Part shown: piece by piece, positions 7,809 through 15,028 of the stretch | How positions within the stretch are numbered: position 1 is the first letter of the stretch | Layout of the letters: the number at the start of each line of letters is the position of its first letter | DNA from: a bacterium | GTDB taxonomy: Bacteria; BMS3Abin14 | Assembly (NCBI GenBank): GCA_029210545.1 | Contig: JARGFV010000009.1 | Span: 1 to 41,048, forward strand | Length of the DNA stretch: 41,048 bases | Direction: 5' to 3' | The notes under the pieces: generated by a model | The model's database searches: none | What the model was told of the DNA's origin: nothing | Seen by the model: only the letters and a program-made list of their open reading frames with translations | Program-made: the position numbers and the translations under genes

Positions 7809-7852
7809 CCACCAATAAACAAGCCGCCTTGTGGCGGCTTGTGTATTGGTGG
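7809..7852 (-). terminator. Terminator of tRNA-Gly
   Basis: A two-tier perfect inverted repeat: CCACCAATA (7809-7817) with TATTGGTGG (7844-7852), and inside it AAGCCGCC (7821-7828) with GGCGGCTT (7833-7840). The inner stem followed by TTGTTTATT on the minus strand is a plausible intrinsic terminator. The outer arm includes the encoded CCA end of the tRNA. Confidence 0.8.
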
Positions 7853-7925
7853 AGCGGGCAACGGGAATCGAACCCGCGACTTTCAGCTTGGGAAGCTGAC
7901 ACTCTACCAGCTGAGTTATGCCCGC
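7850..7925 (-). tRNA. tRNA-Gly (CCC anticodon)
   Basis: A 76-nt cloverleaf on the minus strand. The acceptor stem is GCGGGCA/TGCCCGC, the D arm contains AGCTGGTAGAG, the anticodon stem TCAGC/GCTGA encloses the loop TTCCCAA, giving anticodon CCC (glycine, GGG codons), and the T arm is CGGGTTCGATTCCCG. The discriminator is U, as expected for glycine, and CCA is encoded. It has its own promoter and terminator, so it is an independent unit. Confidence 0.97.
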
Positions 7926-7935
7926 GAAGGAAAAA

Positions 7936-7964
7936 ATAATAGTCAATGGAAACAACTTTGTAAA
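7936..7964 (-). promoter_or_regulatory. Promoter of tRNA-Gly
   Basis: On the minus strand TTTACA (7959-7964) and TATTAT (7936-7941) are spaced by exactly 17 nt, 10 nt upstream of the tRNA 5' end. Confidence 0.75.
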
Positions 7965-8227
7965 GAACATCCAGAACCCGAAATCCGCGATTGGTTTTGG
8001 CCGGCCTCCGGTCGGGGCATCGGAGATGCCGTTTTCCAGGTCCGGGTCCGAAGAACGTGTCCGGACAGTGTCAGAAACTTTTCATCGACGCCCCAAACCC
8101 CGGACGGAGGAGCCCAAACCGGCGGATTTCAGGTATGGTTCCCCCTCCGGAACACGTGACCCGACCCTTTTAGTCACGCCACCTGCGTGATTACGCAATC
8201 GTGATGTCACGGCTTTCCGACACGCTG
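7965..8227. other. rimI - tRNA spacer, no gene seen
   Basis: About 260 bp without a credible gene. It holds a GC-rich stretch (near 8005-8075) and a cluster of short inverted motifs built on TCACG/CGTGA at 8180-8215 just downstream of the rimI stop. These could form a hairpin there but lack a T-tract. Short open frames here have no recognisable content. Confidence 0.4.
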
Positions 8228-8755
8228 CTAGACACCGGAACTGGATTGCAGATCCAGTTCCTTGCCCATCACCACCGCGTCTTCACCGTCGCTGTAATAC
8301 CCCCGCCGGCCGCCAAGGGTCTCAAAACCCAGCTTGCCGTACAGTCCCCTGGCCGCGGTGTTGCCGACCCTCACCTCGAGTTGACACCATCGCCCTCCGT
8401 GGCTGCGCACCTCCTCCAGCACGTGCTCCAGCAAGACCCGGGCGACCCCTCGCCCCCGCATGTCGGGGTGAACCGCCACATCGGTTATGTGGATCTCGTC
8501 AGCGACAAGCCACGCCGTCACGAAGCCGGCTATCCGCGGTCCTTCGGGGCCGCCCCCTCCATGATCGCCGTTGGCAAATTCAGCCACATAACAACGGGAG
8601 ACATGGGAACGGGAAAGTTCCGCCTGGAACTGTTCGCGGGACCACGGATGGTTGAAGGAATTTCCTTCGATAACGACGACCTGGTCAAGGTCGGCTGTCC
8701 CCATGGGCCTTATCTGAAGGGCGCGTGAGACCGGGGATCGGCTCTCAGGGGCCAT
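8228..8755 (-). CDS. rimI: Ribosomal protein S18 alanine N-acetyltransferase (RimI-like GNAT)
   Basis: A 175-aa GNAT-fold acetyltransferase. It begins IRPMGTADLDQVVVIE and contains the acetyl-CoA loop DVAVHPDMRGRGVARVLLEH and the C-terminal motif ARGLYGKLGFETLGGRRGYY typical of RimI. RimI acetylates the N-terminal alanine of S18 and is very often next to tsaB, as here: the ATG lies within the end of tsaB (11-nt overlap). An internal ATG at 8704 would also give a compact protein. The exact protein substrate cannot be read from sequence. Confidence 0.88.
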   Translation of the reverse strand: MAPESRSPVSRALQIRPMGTADLDQVVVIEGNSFNHPWSREQFQAELSRSHVSRCYVAEFANGDHGGGGPEGPRIAGFVTAWLVADEIHITDVAVHPDMRGRGVARVLLEHVLEEVRSHGGRWCQLEVRVGNTAARGLYGKLGFETLGGRRGYYSDGEDAVVMGKELDLQSSSGV

Positions 8756-9476
8756 TGTCGCGGGTCCCTGAGCCTGTGATCACTGTTCCAGGCGACGGTG
8801 GACGCGCATCCGGCAGCCGGACATAGGACGGGACGACGGCGGCCGCATCCACGGTCATACCCAGATCGACCATGACGGCGGCGATGGCAAGGATATCCTC
8901 TGCCAGGGGGACACGGTCCGTTTCGCCATCGGCCGCAAGGGAGGACCCGATACCCTTATCCAGAAGGTATCTGACCCCGGTCCCTGCCAGGTGTGCTCCC
9001 CTTTCCCCTGCCTCGGCGATCCACCTTTCCATCTCCTCGATGGGGACAAGATCGATCTCACCTTTCCGGACCGGTAGTCCATGTTCGTCCAGCCGCGGGT
9101 AGCAGGCCGCGTAAACCTCCCCTTTCCGGGCATCTGAAACAACCATGGCCGGGACACCCATCCTGAGCAGGGGGAGCGCCGCCGCGTCAAGGGAAACCAC
9201 GGGGACCATGGGCAGGCCCGCCGCCGCCGACCAGCCTTTCAGGGTGGCAAGCCCCACCCGCAGACCGGTAAATGCTCCCGGTCCGATGCCGACAGCGACA
9301 GCCTGGACATCCTCCCGGGACAGCCCGGCTGCCGCGAGGGCTCTCTGGATCCCGGGCAGGAGGGTCTGGCTGTGGGGCAGTGCAGGGTCCAGTTCGACGG
9401 CGTGGACCGTGCCGTCTGAGCCGCTCACCGCGACGCTGCCGCTGGTGGTGGAGGTATCCGCGGCAAGGATGATCAC
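8745..9476 (-). CDS. tsaB: tRNA threonylcarbamoyladenosine biosynthesis protein TsaB
   Basis: TsaB is the scaffold partner of TsaD in making t6A37 on ANN-decoding tRNAs. The 243-aa product shows the ASKHA-fold N-terminus LAADTSTTSGSVAV, HSQTLLPGIQRALAAAG, and the diagnostic VAVGIGPGAFTGLRVGLA. It is the usual partner of rimI, which it overlaps, and its start overlaps the end of the lipoprotein gene by 4 nt. Confidence 0.95.
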   Translation of the reverse strand: MIILAADTSTTSGSVAVSGSDGTVHAVELDPALPHSQTLLPGIQRALAAAGLSREDVQAVAVGIGPGAFTGLRVGLATLKGWSAAAGLPMVPVVSLDAAALPLLRMGVPAMVVSDARKGEVYAACYPRLDEHGLPVRKGEIDLVPIEEMERWIAEAGERGAHLAGTGVRYLLDKGIGSSLAADGETDRVPLAEDILAIAAVMVDLGMTVDAAAVVPSYVRLPDARPPSPGTVITGSGTRDNGP

Positions 9477-10159
9477 GGTACGCTACCCGGAGGGGAGGTT
9501 TTCAGCCGGATTTCTCCCCGCCCCTGGGAACCCGAGATAACCAGGTTGATCTGCCCGTCGGCCGGTTCGCGGACGGCGGGGTCCATGGGGAAACAGAGGA
9601 TGTACAGTTTGGACCAGGAAAGGTCCCATTTCAGGAACCTCATGTAGACACTGTATTCATCCTCATCCACGCCAAGGCAGGTACCCCTGGTAACGGTCCC
9701 GTCCGGGTCCTCGAGGTAAGTCACCCAGATGGACTCTTCGCCGGCGAGGTCATTGAGCTCATCGCCGGGGGTGTAGAACCCCAGCAGGACCTTGAAAGTC
9801 CCCTTGTCCCCCACCAGACGTTCTTCCAGCTCCCGTCGTTCATCGGGACTCAAAAGCTTGGACCGGGATTCGAACTCAACCACCGATTCCAGGATGTCCC
9901 CGGAGAGGTAGACAGCCCTCGCCGTGAACACGGTCTTGAACTCCCGGTACACTTCCACCCGGCCGGAATGCCATTTCATCAGCTTCCGGATACGGTTCTC
10001 GTCAGGTGTGGCCTGCCCCACTCCTAAGTTCGGGAGCGGGTTCATGGACCGGCACCCCGACAAGAGTACAATCAGCGCGAGAAGGACTAAAAGAACCGGG
10101 CCCCGCTGCCTCCCCGCACGGTTGGGCGTTCTGCTGGAAATTCCGGCGTCACTCATCAT
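9473..10159 (-). CDS. Putative lipoprotein of unknown function
   Basis: I do not recognise a family. From ATG 10159 (or the adjacent ATG 10156) with GGAGG upstream, the 228-aa product has a basic N-terminus, a hydrophobic stretch LLVLLALIVLLSG and a good lipobox LSGC, so it should be exported and lipid-anchored. The mature part is acidic, with segments WHSGRVEVYREFKTVFTARA and LLGFYTPGDELNDLAGEESI suggesting beta structure. It is coupled at both ends, overlapping the nitrilase-fold gene and tsaB. The open frame reaches 10360 but that part only shadows the upstream gene. Confidence 0.8.
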   Translation of the reverse strand: MMSDAGISSRTPNRAGRQRGPVLLVLLALIVLLSGCRSMNPLPNLGVGQATPDENRIRKLMKWHSGRVEVYREFKTVFTARAVYLSGDILESVVEFESRSKLLSPDERRELEERLVGDKGTFKVLLGFYTPGDELNDLAGEESIWVTYLEDPDGTVTRGTCLGVDEDEYSVYMRFLKWDLSWSKLYILCFPMDPAVREPADGQINLVISGSQGRGEIRLKTSPPGSVP

Positions 10160-11030
10160 CGGCCCCTCCCGAGTAAAGCCCTGGCGGGATACCAAGTCCA
10201 TCCGCCGAGAGCAGCCTGCCCCTGATCTCCACGTACTGGTCCTCCCTGCGGTCCCTGAAGAAAGCCCATTCCTGCCTGGTCCTGGGGATCTCGTCCAGGT
10301 CGATGGTTGATATGTGGACTGAATCCCTCGCCCCTGCCGGTTTGTGGACGAGCTCGCCATGGGGATTCATGCAGAAGCTCTTCCCGTAAAAAGTCTGTTT
10401 TTCCTCGCGTCCGACACGGTTGACCCTCAGGAAGAAAAGTCCGTTTGCCAGGGCGTTTCCGGCCATCATCCGTTCCCAGCGGTCGTGACTGGCGTGGGCG
10501 TTGGCAGTGGGAACGACGATGAGCTGGGCCCCCTTGAGAGCCAGGATCCTTGAACCTTCCGGGAAGAAGATATCCCAGCTTATCTGGACTCCGACCCTGC
10601 CGATCCGCGTGTCGAATACCGGGAACCCCTTGTCCCCCGGGAGAAAGTAGAACTTCTCCTGCCAGCCCGTCACGTTGGGGATGTGGATCTTCCGGTAGAT
10701 ACCCAGCAATTTCCCGCCGGCGTCGATAACAGCCGTGCTGTTGAAATATCGGCCCTTGCCGGCCATCTCGAAGAAAGGGTAGACGATGACAACGTCGTTT
10801 TGGGCGGCGAAAAGGCACAATCGCTCGGTGGCCGGCCCGGGGACCGCCTCGGCGAGCTCGAAGTTCCCCTGTCTCATCCTGTTGGGAAACCAGCGCGTCG
10901 TGCAGAGTTCGGGGAAAGCGATGAGCCCCGCTCCCCGTTCCACGGCGAGAGCGGCCAGTTCGAGGGCCTTTCCCAGGCTGGTTTCCGGGTCCTCTTTAGC
11001 CGCGAACTGGATCCCGGCGATCTTGGTCAT
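10149..11030 (-). CDS. Nitrilase-superfamily (carbon-nitrogen hydrolase) protein with Cys-to-Ser active site
   Basis: The 293-aa product is a full-length nitrilase-fold protein close to the N-carbamoylputrescine amidase/beta-ureidopropionase-like branch. The catalytic Glu is in LIAFPELCTTRW (E41) and the Lys in GIYRKIHIPNV (K114). The third member of the triad, normally Cys in GVQICWDxxFPE, is serine: GVQISWDIFFPEG, S151, codon AGC (minus strand) at 10578-10580. The rest of the pocket (YFNSTAVID, PTANAHASHDRWE) is conserved, so this is not a decayed gene. It overlaps the GGDEF gene upstream and the lipoprotein gene downstream. It may be a pseudoenzyme, a binding protein or a serine variant. 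Confidence 0.88.
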   Translation of the reverse strand: MTKIAGIQFAAKEDPETSLGKALELAALAVERGAGLIAFPELCTTRWFPNRMRQGNFELAEAVPGPATERLCLFAAQNDVVIVYPFFEMAGKGRYFNSTAVIDAGGKLLGIYRKIHIPNVTGWQEKFYFLPGDKGFPVFDTRIGRVGVQISWDIFFPEGSRILALKGAQLIVVPTANAHASHDRWERMMAGNALANGLFFLRVNRVGREEKQTFYGKSFCMNPHGELVHKPAGARDSVHISTIDLDEIPRTRQEWAFFRDRREDQYVEIRGRLLSADGLGIPPGLYSGGADDE

Positions 11031-13276
11031 GATCGGACCTCCCCCGCCACTTCCGCCTCTTCGGCTCCGGTGTACGGGTTTCTCCTGGCGGCAGCGCCCT
11101 CGATCTCCATGTAGCTGACGACCCGGTTGCGACCGCTTTCCTTGGCATGGTACAGCGCCTGGTCGGCCCGCCCGAGGAACTCCCGCTTGGTTGTGGTGTC
11201 ATCCTTGCGAAGAACGCTGAACCCGAAGCTGGCCGTAACGGAAAGCTGTCCGGCAGCGGTGGCGAACGGCCTGGAAGCGATGGCTTCGCGCATCTTCTCG
11301 GCGATGGACCGGGCGTTATGTTCATCAACGCTGTCGAGGACCACGGTGAACTCCTCACCCCCGTACCTGGCAACCGCGTCGTTCTTTCTCACCAGGGCCT
11401 TGAGCCGGGCAGCCAGTTCCACCAGGACCTCGTCACCCACGGGATGGCCATAGGTGTCGTTGACGGTCTTGAACTTGTCGGCGTCCACCATGAGCACGGC
11501 CATGGACTGCCCATAGCGGCTCATGCTGTTTATCTTGCCGTCGAGGATGATCTGGAAGGTCCTGTGGTTGAGAAGGCCGGTCAACCCGTCGGTCCTGGAC
11601 AGGTTGTCCACCTTCCGGTGCTGGAGGGCGTTGTCCAGCGCCGGCGCCATCATTCCCGCGAGGGTCCTCAGGTCCTCCACCTCTTCCCGCCTGAAGACAT
11701 CAGCCTTGCGGGATACGGCCGCGATGGCTGCCTTGAGAGATGTTTTGCCGTCCTCTTTCCCCATGTAACAGGGAATGGCGGCAAAGGAGGTGATGCGATC
11801 CAGTTTTTCTCCCCTGAGGAAAAAAGGGGACTTCCTGGCCTGCTTGTAATGGATGAGGATCTCGGCCTGGCTGGATCCGTTCGGATTGGGACCGCTCCCC
11901 ATCTCGGCAAAACGGCGGAGGAGGAGCCCCATCTGGCTGGGTTCGTCCCGGAAGATCTTCGCGTCCTTGAGCCCGCCGACCAGTTCTCCGGAAGAAGCCG
12001 CCACGGACAGAGCCCTGTCTTCGTCATCGTAGAGCAGGACCGCCGCCCCGCTGCACTCGGGCAGCGCCTCCAGCATGGCCTTTAACGCCTCCTCGGCCAG
12101 GTCCTCGGGCTTTAACGACCTGGTCAGGTTCCGCGCATACCGGGCAATGGCGTCCTTTACCGACATGTCGGTGGTCATGCGGTGCAGAAGACCGGCCGTT
12201 CTCATCGCCTTGAAGACAAGGGCCCCGAACTCCTCCAGCCGTTTCGAGGTGACCGCGTCGAGGGACAGCTTGTTAACGGTCTCACTGTCGAAATAAAGCA
12301 CGCATCGGATCTTCCCCTGGCCTTCGCCGTCCCCGGCATCCTGTGCCCAGTCCTTGTCGTAAAGGACCTTGACGAGGAAAGAGCCGACCTCGGTCTTGTC
12401 GGAATAAAGCCCGAGGGAACGTCCCGCGGACCGGGCATCGGAAACGCACAGGACCCCGCCGCGCTGAACGGCGATGTGGATAAAGCCCTTGTCGGAGGGG
12501 ACCAGCTCCTCGACGATCTTCACGCCGCGATGGACGGCAGCCCGCATCCTGTAGTAGCCCGTTTCCGCCGGGACGAGGAGGATGCCGGTCCTGGCGCCGA
12601 AGAACCGGCACCCCAGGATGAGCAGCTTCTGGAGGAGATCGTCCTCGTCCAGGGCGGCGGCGGCGGCAGCCTCCTCACCCCTGATCCGGTCAAGGGTCTT
12701 CCCCCTGTCATCCTGTTGAACCCGTTTCATCACATCCTCTGCATCGCTCTTCATCCGGTTAAATTGGGACCGGGAGGAGAGGATCGTCCTTTGATCCCTG
12801 GACATCCTGAACCCGAGGATAACGCTGTATGCGAGGAAAGCCGCCGCCCACAGCGCCATCTCCATCTCCCTCAGGAACGCATACCGTCCGGCTGCCGCCA
12901 CGGCCGGGACGAGGGCCGGGAGCCAGAGGACCGACCGTCTGCAGGCGAAATCGGTGAGGGGGAAGAACAGGAAAAGGACCAGGGGAACCAGCGGCCAGCG
13001 GTGGACCCCGAACTGGACGCCGGCACCGAGCATCAGGAAGACGCCGGCCTGGACGCGCAGGTCGGCCAGGGCGATCCGAAGCGGTTTTCCGTCCAGTTTC
13101 CCGGCCGCCACGGCAAGGACCATCCCCGCGAAAACCAGGGACAGCTGGATCCCCAGGTACATGGAAGCGGGCAGCTGCCCTTCTCCGGTCACCGGCAGCA
13201 GCAGGGAGACCAGGGCGAGAACGGGAAGTAAAAGGCTCAGGTGCCCGACCACCGCTCGGTTGACAGTGAAATTCAT
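11027..13276 (-). CDS. Membrane-bound GAF-GGDEF diguanylate cyclase
   Basis: A 749-aa protein with about five to six transmembrane helices in residues 1-160, a short coiled linker, two GAF-like sensor regions (about 215-360 and 385-560), and a C-terminal GGDEF domain. The active-site loop is RYGGEEFTVVL (GGEEF at 639), the metal/substrate motif VDADKFKTVNDTYGHPVGDE is intact, and an RKND motif five residues before GGEEF fits the RxxD inhibitory I-site. It should make c-di-GMP and be product-inhibited. It is coupled by 4-nt overlaps to ftsB upstream and the nitrilase-fold gene downstream. Confidence 0.93.
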   Translation of the reverse strand: MNFTVNRAVVGHLSLLLPVLALVSLLLPVTGEGQLPASMYLGIQLSLVFAGMVLAVAAGKLDGKPLRIALADLRVQAGVFLMLGAGVQFGVHRWPLVPLVLFLFFPLTDFACRRSVLWLPALVPAVAAAGRYAFLREMEMALWAAAFLAYSVILGFRMSRDQRTILSSRSQFNRMKSDAEDVMKRVQQDDRGKTLDRIRGEEAAAAAALDEDDLLQKLLILGCRFFGARTGILLVPAETGYYRMRAAVHRGVKIVEELVPSDKGFIHIAVQRGGVLCVSDARSAGRSLGLYSDKTEVGSFLVKVLYDKDWAQDAGDGEGQGKIRCVLYFDSETVNKLSLDAVTSKRLEEFGALVFKAMRTAGLLHRMTTDMSVKDAIARYARNLTRSLKPEDLAEEALKAMLEALPECSGAAVLLYDDEDRALSVAASSGELVGGLKDAKIFRDEPSQMGLLLRRFAEMGSGPNPNGSSQAEILIHYKQARKSPFFLRGEKLDRITSFAAIPCYMGKEDGKTSLKAAIAAVSRKADVFRREEVEDLRTLAGMMAPALDNALQHRKVDNLSRTDGLTGLLNHRTFQIILDGKINSMSRYGQSMAVLMVDADKFKTVNDTYGHPVGDEVLVELAARLKALVRKNDAVARYGGEEFTVVLDSVDEHNARSIAEKMREAIASRPFATAAGQLSVTASFGFSVLRKDDTTTKREFLGRADQALYHAKESGRNRVVSYMEIEGAAARRNPYTGAEEAEVAGEVRS

Positions 13277-13590
13277 CGCGGCCCGCTTCCGGGACCTTCG
13301 GTCAGGACTTCGGGCAGGATATAGATGGTCTCTCCCTCACGAGCCATTCCCAGCTCGGTGCGGGCCAGTGTTTCAATTGTAGCCTGGTCATCCCTTAGCA
13401 GGCTGATCTCTTCGGCGAGGTCAGCGTTGCCCTTTGTCAGCTCGCTGACCCGGCGGCGCAGTTCGTCCCGCTCGGACCCCATGGCATTGAGCCTGATAAA
13501 GCCCCTTTCGCCGGCGGCGCTGAAGGCAACGAACACGGCCAGGATCAGTAACAGAACGATCCAGACCCGCTGTCTTTCGCCCGGTTTCAC
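13273..13590 (-). CDS. ftsB: Septum formation protein FtsB/DivIC family
   Basis: A 105-aa bitopic protein with one N-terminal transmembrane helix (about 8-25, VWIVLLLILAVFVAFSA), a periplasmic coiled coil (ERDELRRRVSELTKGNADLA and onward) and the typical tail IETLARTELGMAREGETIY. FtsB forms the FtsQLB complex that activates septal wall synthesis. It lies 15 nt downstream of the phosphohexomutase gene and overlaps the diguanylate cyclase gene. Confidence 0.9.
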   Translation of the reverse strand: MKPGERQRVWIVLLLILAVFVAFSAAGERGFIRLNAMGSERDELRRRVSELTKGNADLAEEISLLRDDQATIETLARTELGMAREGETIYILPEVLTEGPGSGPR

Positions 13591-13605
13591 AGTTCCCGTC
13601 TTCCG

Positions 13606-15018
13606 TCAGCCATTCGTGCCTCCCGAGATCCATTTCCTGAAGGCCCGTGTAAGATCCGCAACCCTCTCTTCCCTGTCTGCCTCCACGTACAGCCTTGCCA
13701 CGGGTTCCGTTCCCGACAGTCTCAGGAGCACCCACGTCCGGTCGTCAAAAACCCACTTGGTACCGTCAATGGTGACAAGGTCCCGGGCCTCCTGTCCTCC
13801 AACCTCCCGGGGCGGGGTTTCCAGAAGCTCGCGAAGCCCCGTTACCAGCTCTTCGGTGAGAGGGAGGTTCACCCTCTTCGAGAACCTGGGCCCGTACCTG
13901 TCCGCCAGTTCGGCCGCAAGCTCGGACAGTGTCCGGCCCGCTGCCGCCACCATCTCGGCGACCAGCAGGCAGGCGAGGATCCCGTCCTTTTCGGGAACAT
14001 GGCCTCTTACCGACATCCCGGCGCTCTCCTCGCCGCCCATGACAAGGCGGTCCCCGGAGATCATCTGCCCGATATACTTGAACCCGACGGGCGTCTCGTA
14101 GCACCGGCGGCCGTGGGCCGCGGCGATGGTATCGAGAAGTCCCGTGGTGGCCACGCTGCGGGCCAGGTCTCCCTGGACACCCTTCACGCGGATGAGGTAA
14201 TCAGCCAGCAGAGCGAGGACGGTATTCGGAGGGTAAAACTCTCCGGCGCTGCCCACGATACCGAAACGGTCCGCGTCTCCGTCGGTGGATAACCCCAGCC
14301 CCTTGTTTTCGGCAACGATACCGGCCAGCTGGGCAAGCCGCCCCTCGGAAGGTTCCGGCGGGGCGCCCCCGAAAAGCGGATCCGGGTTCCCGTGGATGGT
14401 GGTGACGGAGCACCCGGCGTCCTCAAGTACCCGGTCCAGGTATCCGGCGCCGGTCCCGTAAAGAGCATCGTAGAAAACAGGGGGGCCCGAGCGTGCCACG
14501 AGCCCGAGGTCCACGATGGAAGAAAGTCTCGCGAGGTACTCCGGGGCAGGATCGACGGTCTCGACGCGTCCCGGTTTCGGTGACCGGGGGGGAAGGCCCT
14601 GCTCCCGGTATTGCCTGACCAGCTCCTCGATCCTCCCGGTTGTCTCGGGAAGGGCCGGCCCTCCCCAGGAGGTGCTGAACTTGATCCCCTGGTAGTTGCT
14701 GGGGTTGTGGCTGGCAGTGAAGTTGACACCGCCGCCCAACCCCCGGGACAGGATCAGGTAAGCCACGGCGGGAGTGGGCACCGGTTCGGCGCACAGGTAA
14801 ACAGCCAGGCCCATGCCGCTGAGAATACGGGCCGCGTCGGCGGCGAAATCCTCACCCATGAACCTGGTGTCATGGCCGACGAGGACACCGCGTCGGGCTT
14901 CACCGCTCTCCACCATGTAACGGGCGATGGCCGCCGTCACGAACCGCGCCCGCTCGAATGTGAACTCGTCCGCGATGATGCCGCGCCATCCCGATGTGCC
15001 GAACTTGATCTCCAACAA
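13606..15018 (-). CDS. Phosphoglucomutase/phosphomannomutase
   Basis: A 470-aa alpha-D-phosphohexomutase interconverting hexose-6- and hexose-1-phosphates. All four signatures are intact: the phosphoserine loop FTASHNPSNYQGIKF (S103), the Mg site STDGDADRFGIVG (246-251), the sugar-specificity loop GGEESAGMSV, and the phosphate site LRLSGTEPVARLYVE. It starts with TTG, preceded by GGGGGCG. It follows the pyrophosphorylase fusion by 10 nt, so a hexose-1-phosphate supply for that enzyme is the obvious link. Whether it prefers glucose or mannose cannot be decided from motifs alone. Confidence 0.93.
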   Translation of the reverse strand: MLEIKFGTSGWRGIIADEFTFERARFVTAAIARYMVESGEARRGVLVGHDTRFMGEDFAADAARILSGMGLAVYLCAEPVPTPAVAYLILSRGLGGGVNFTASHNPSNYQGIKFSTSWGGPALPETTGRIEELVRQYREQGLPPRSPKPGRVETVDPAPEYLARLSSIVDLGLVARSGPPVFYDALYGTGAGYLDRVLEDAGCSVTTIHGNPDPLFGGAPPEPSEGRLAQLAGIVAENKGLGLSTDGDADRFGIVGSAGEFYPPNTVLALLADYLIRVKGVQGDLARSVATTGLLDTIAAAHGRRCYETPVGFKYIGQMISGDRLVMGGEESAGMSVRGHVPEKDGILACLLVAEMVAAAGRTLSELAAELADRYGPRFSKRVNLPLTEELVTGLRELLETPPREVGGQEARDLVTIDGTKWVFDDRTWVLLRLSGTEPVARLYVEADREERVADLTRAFRKWISGGTNG

Positions 15019-15028
15019 AGACGCCCCC

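Noticed and set aside
8180-8215. Terminator after rimI
   Set aside because: Short TCACG/CGTGA inversions are present but there is no stable long stem followed by a T-run.
9473-10360. 295-codon reading of the lipoprotein gene
   Set aside because: The first 67 codons overlap the nitrilase-fold gene in another frame; the signal peptide and lipobox are placed correctly only from 10159/10156.
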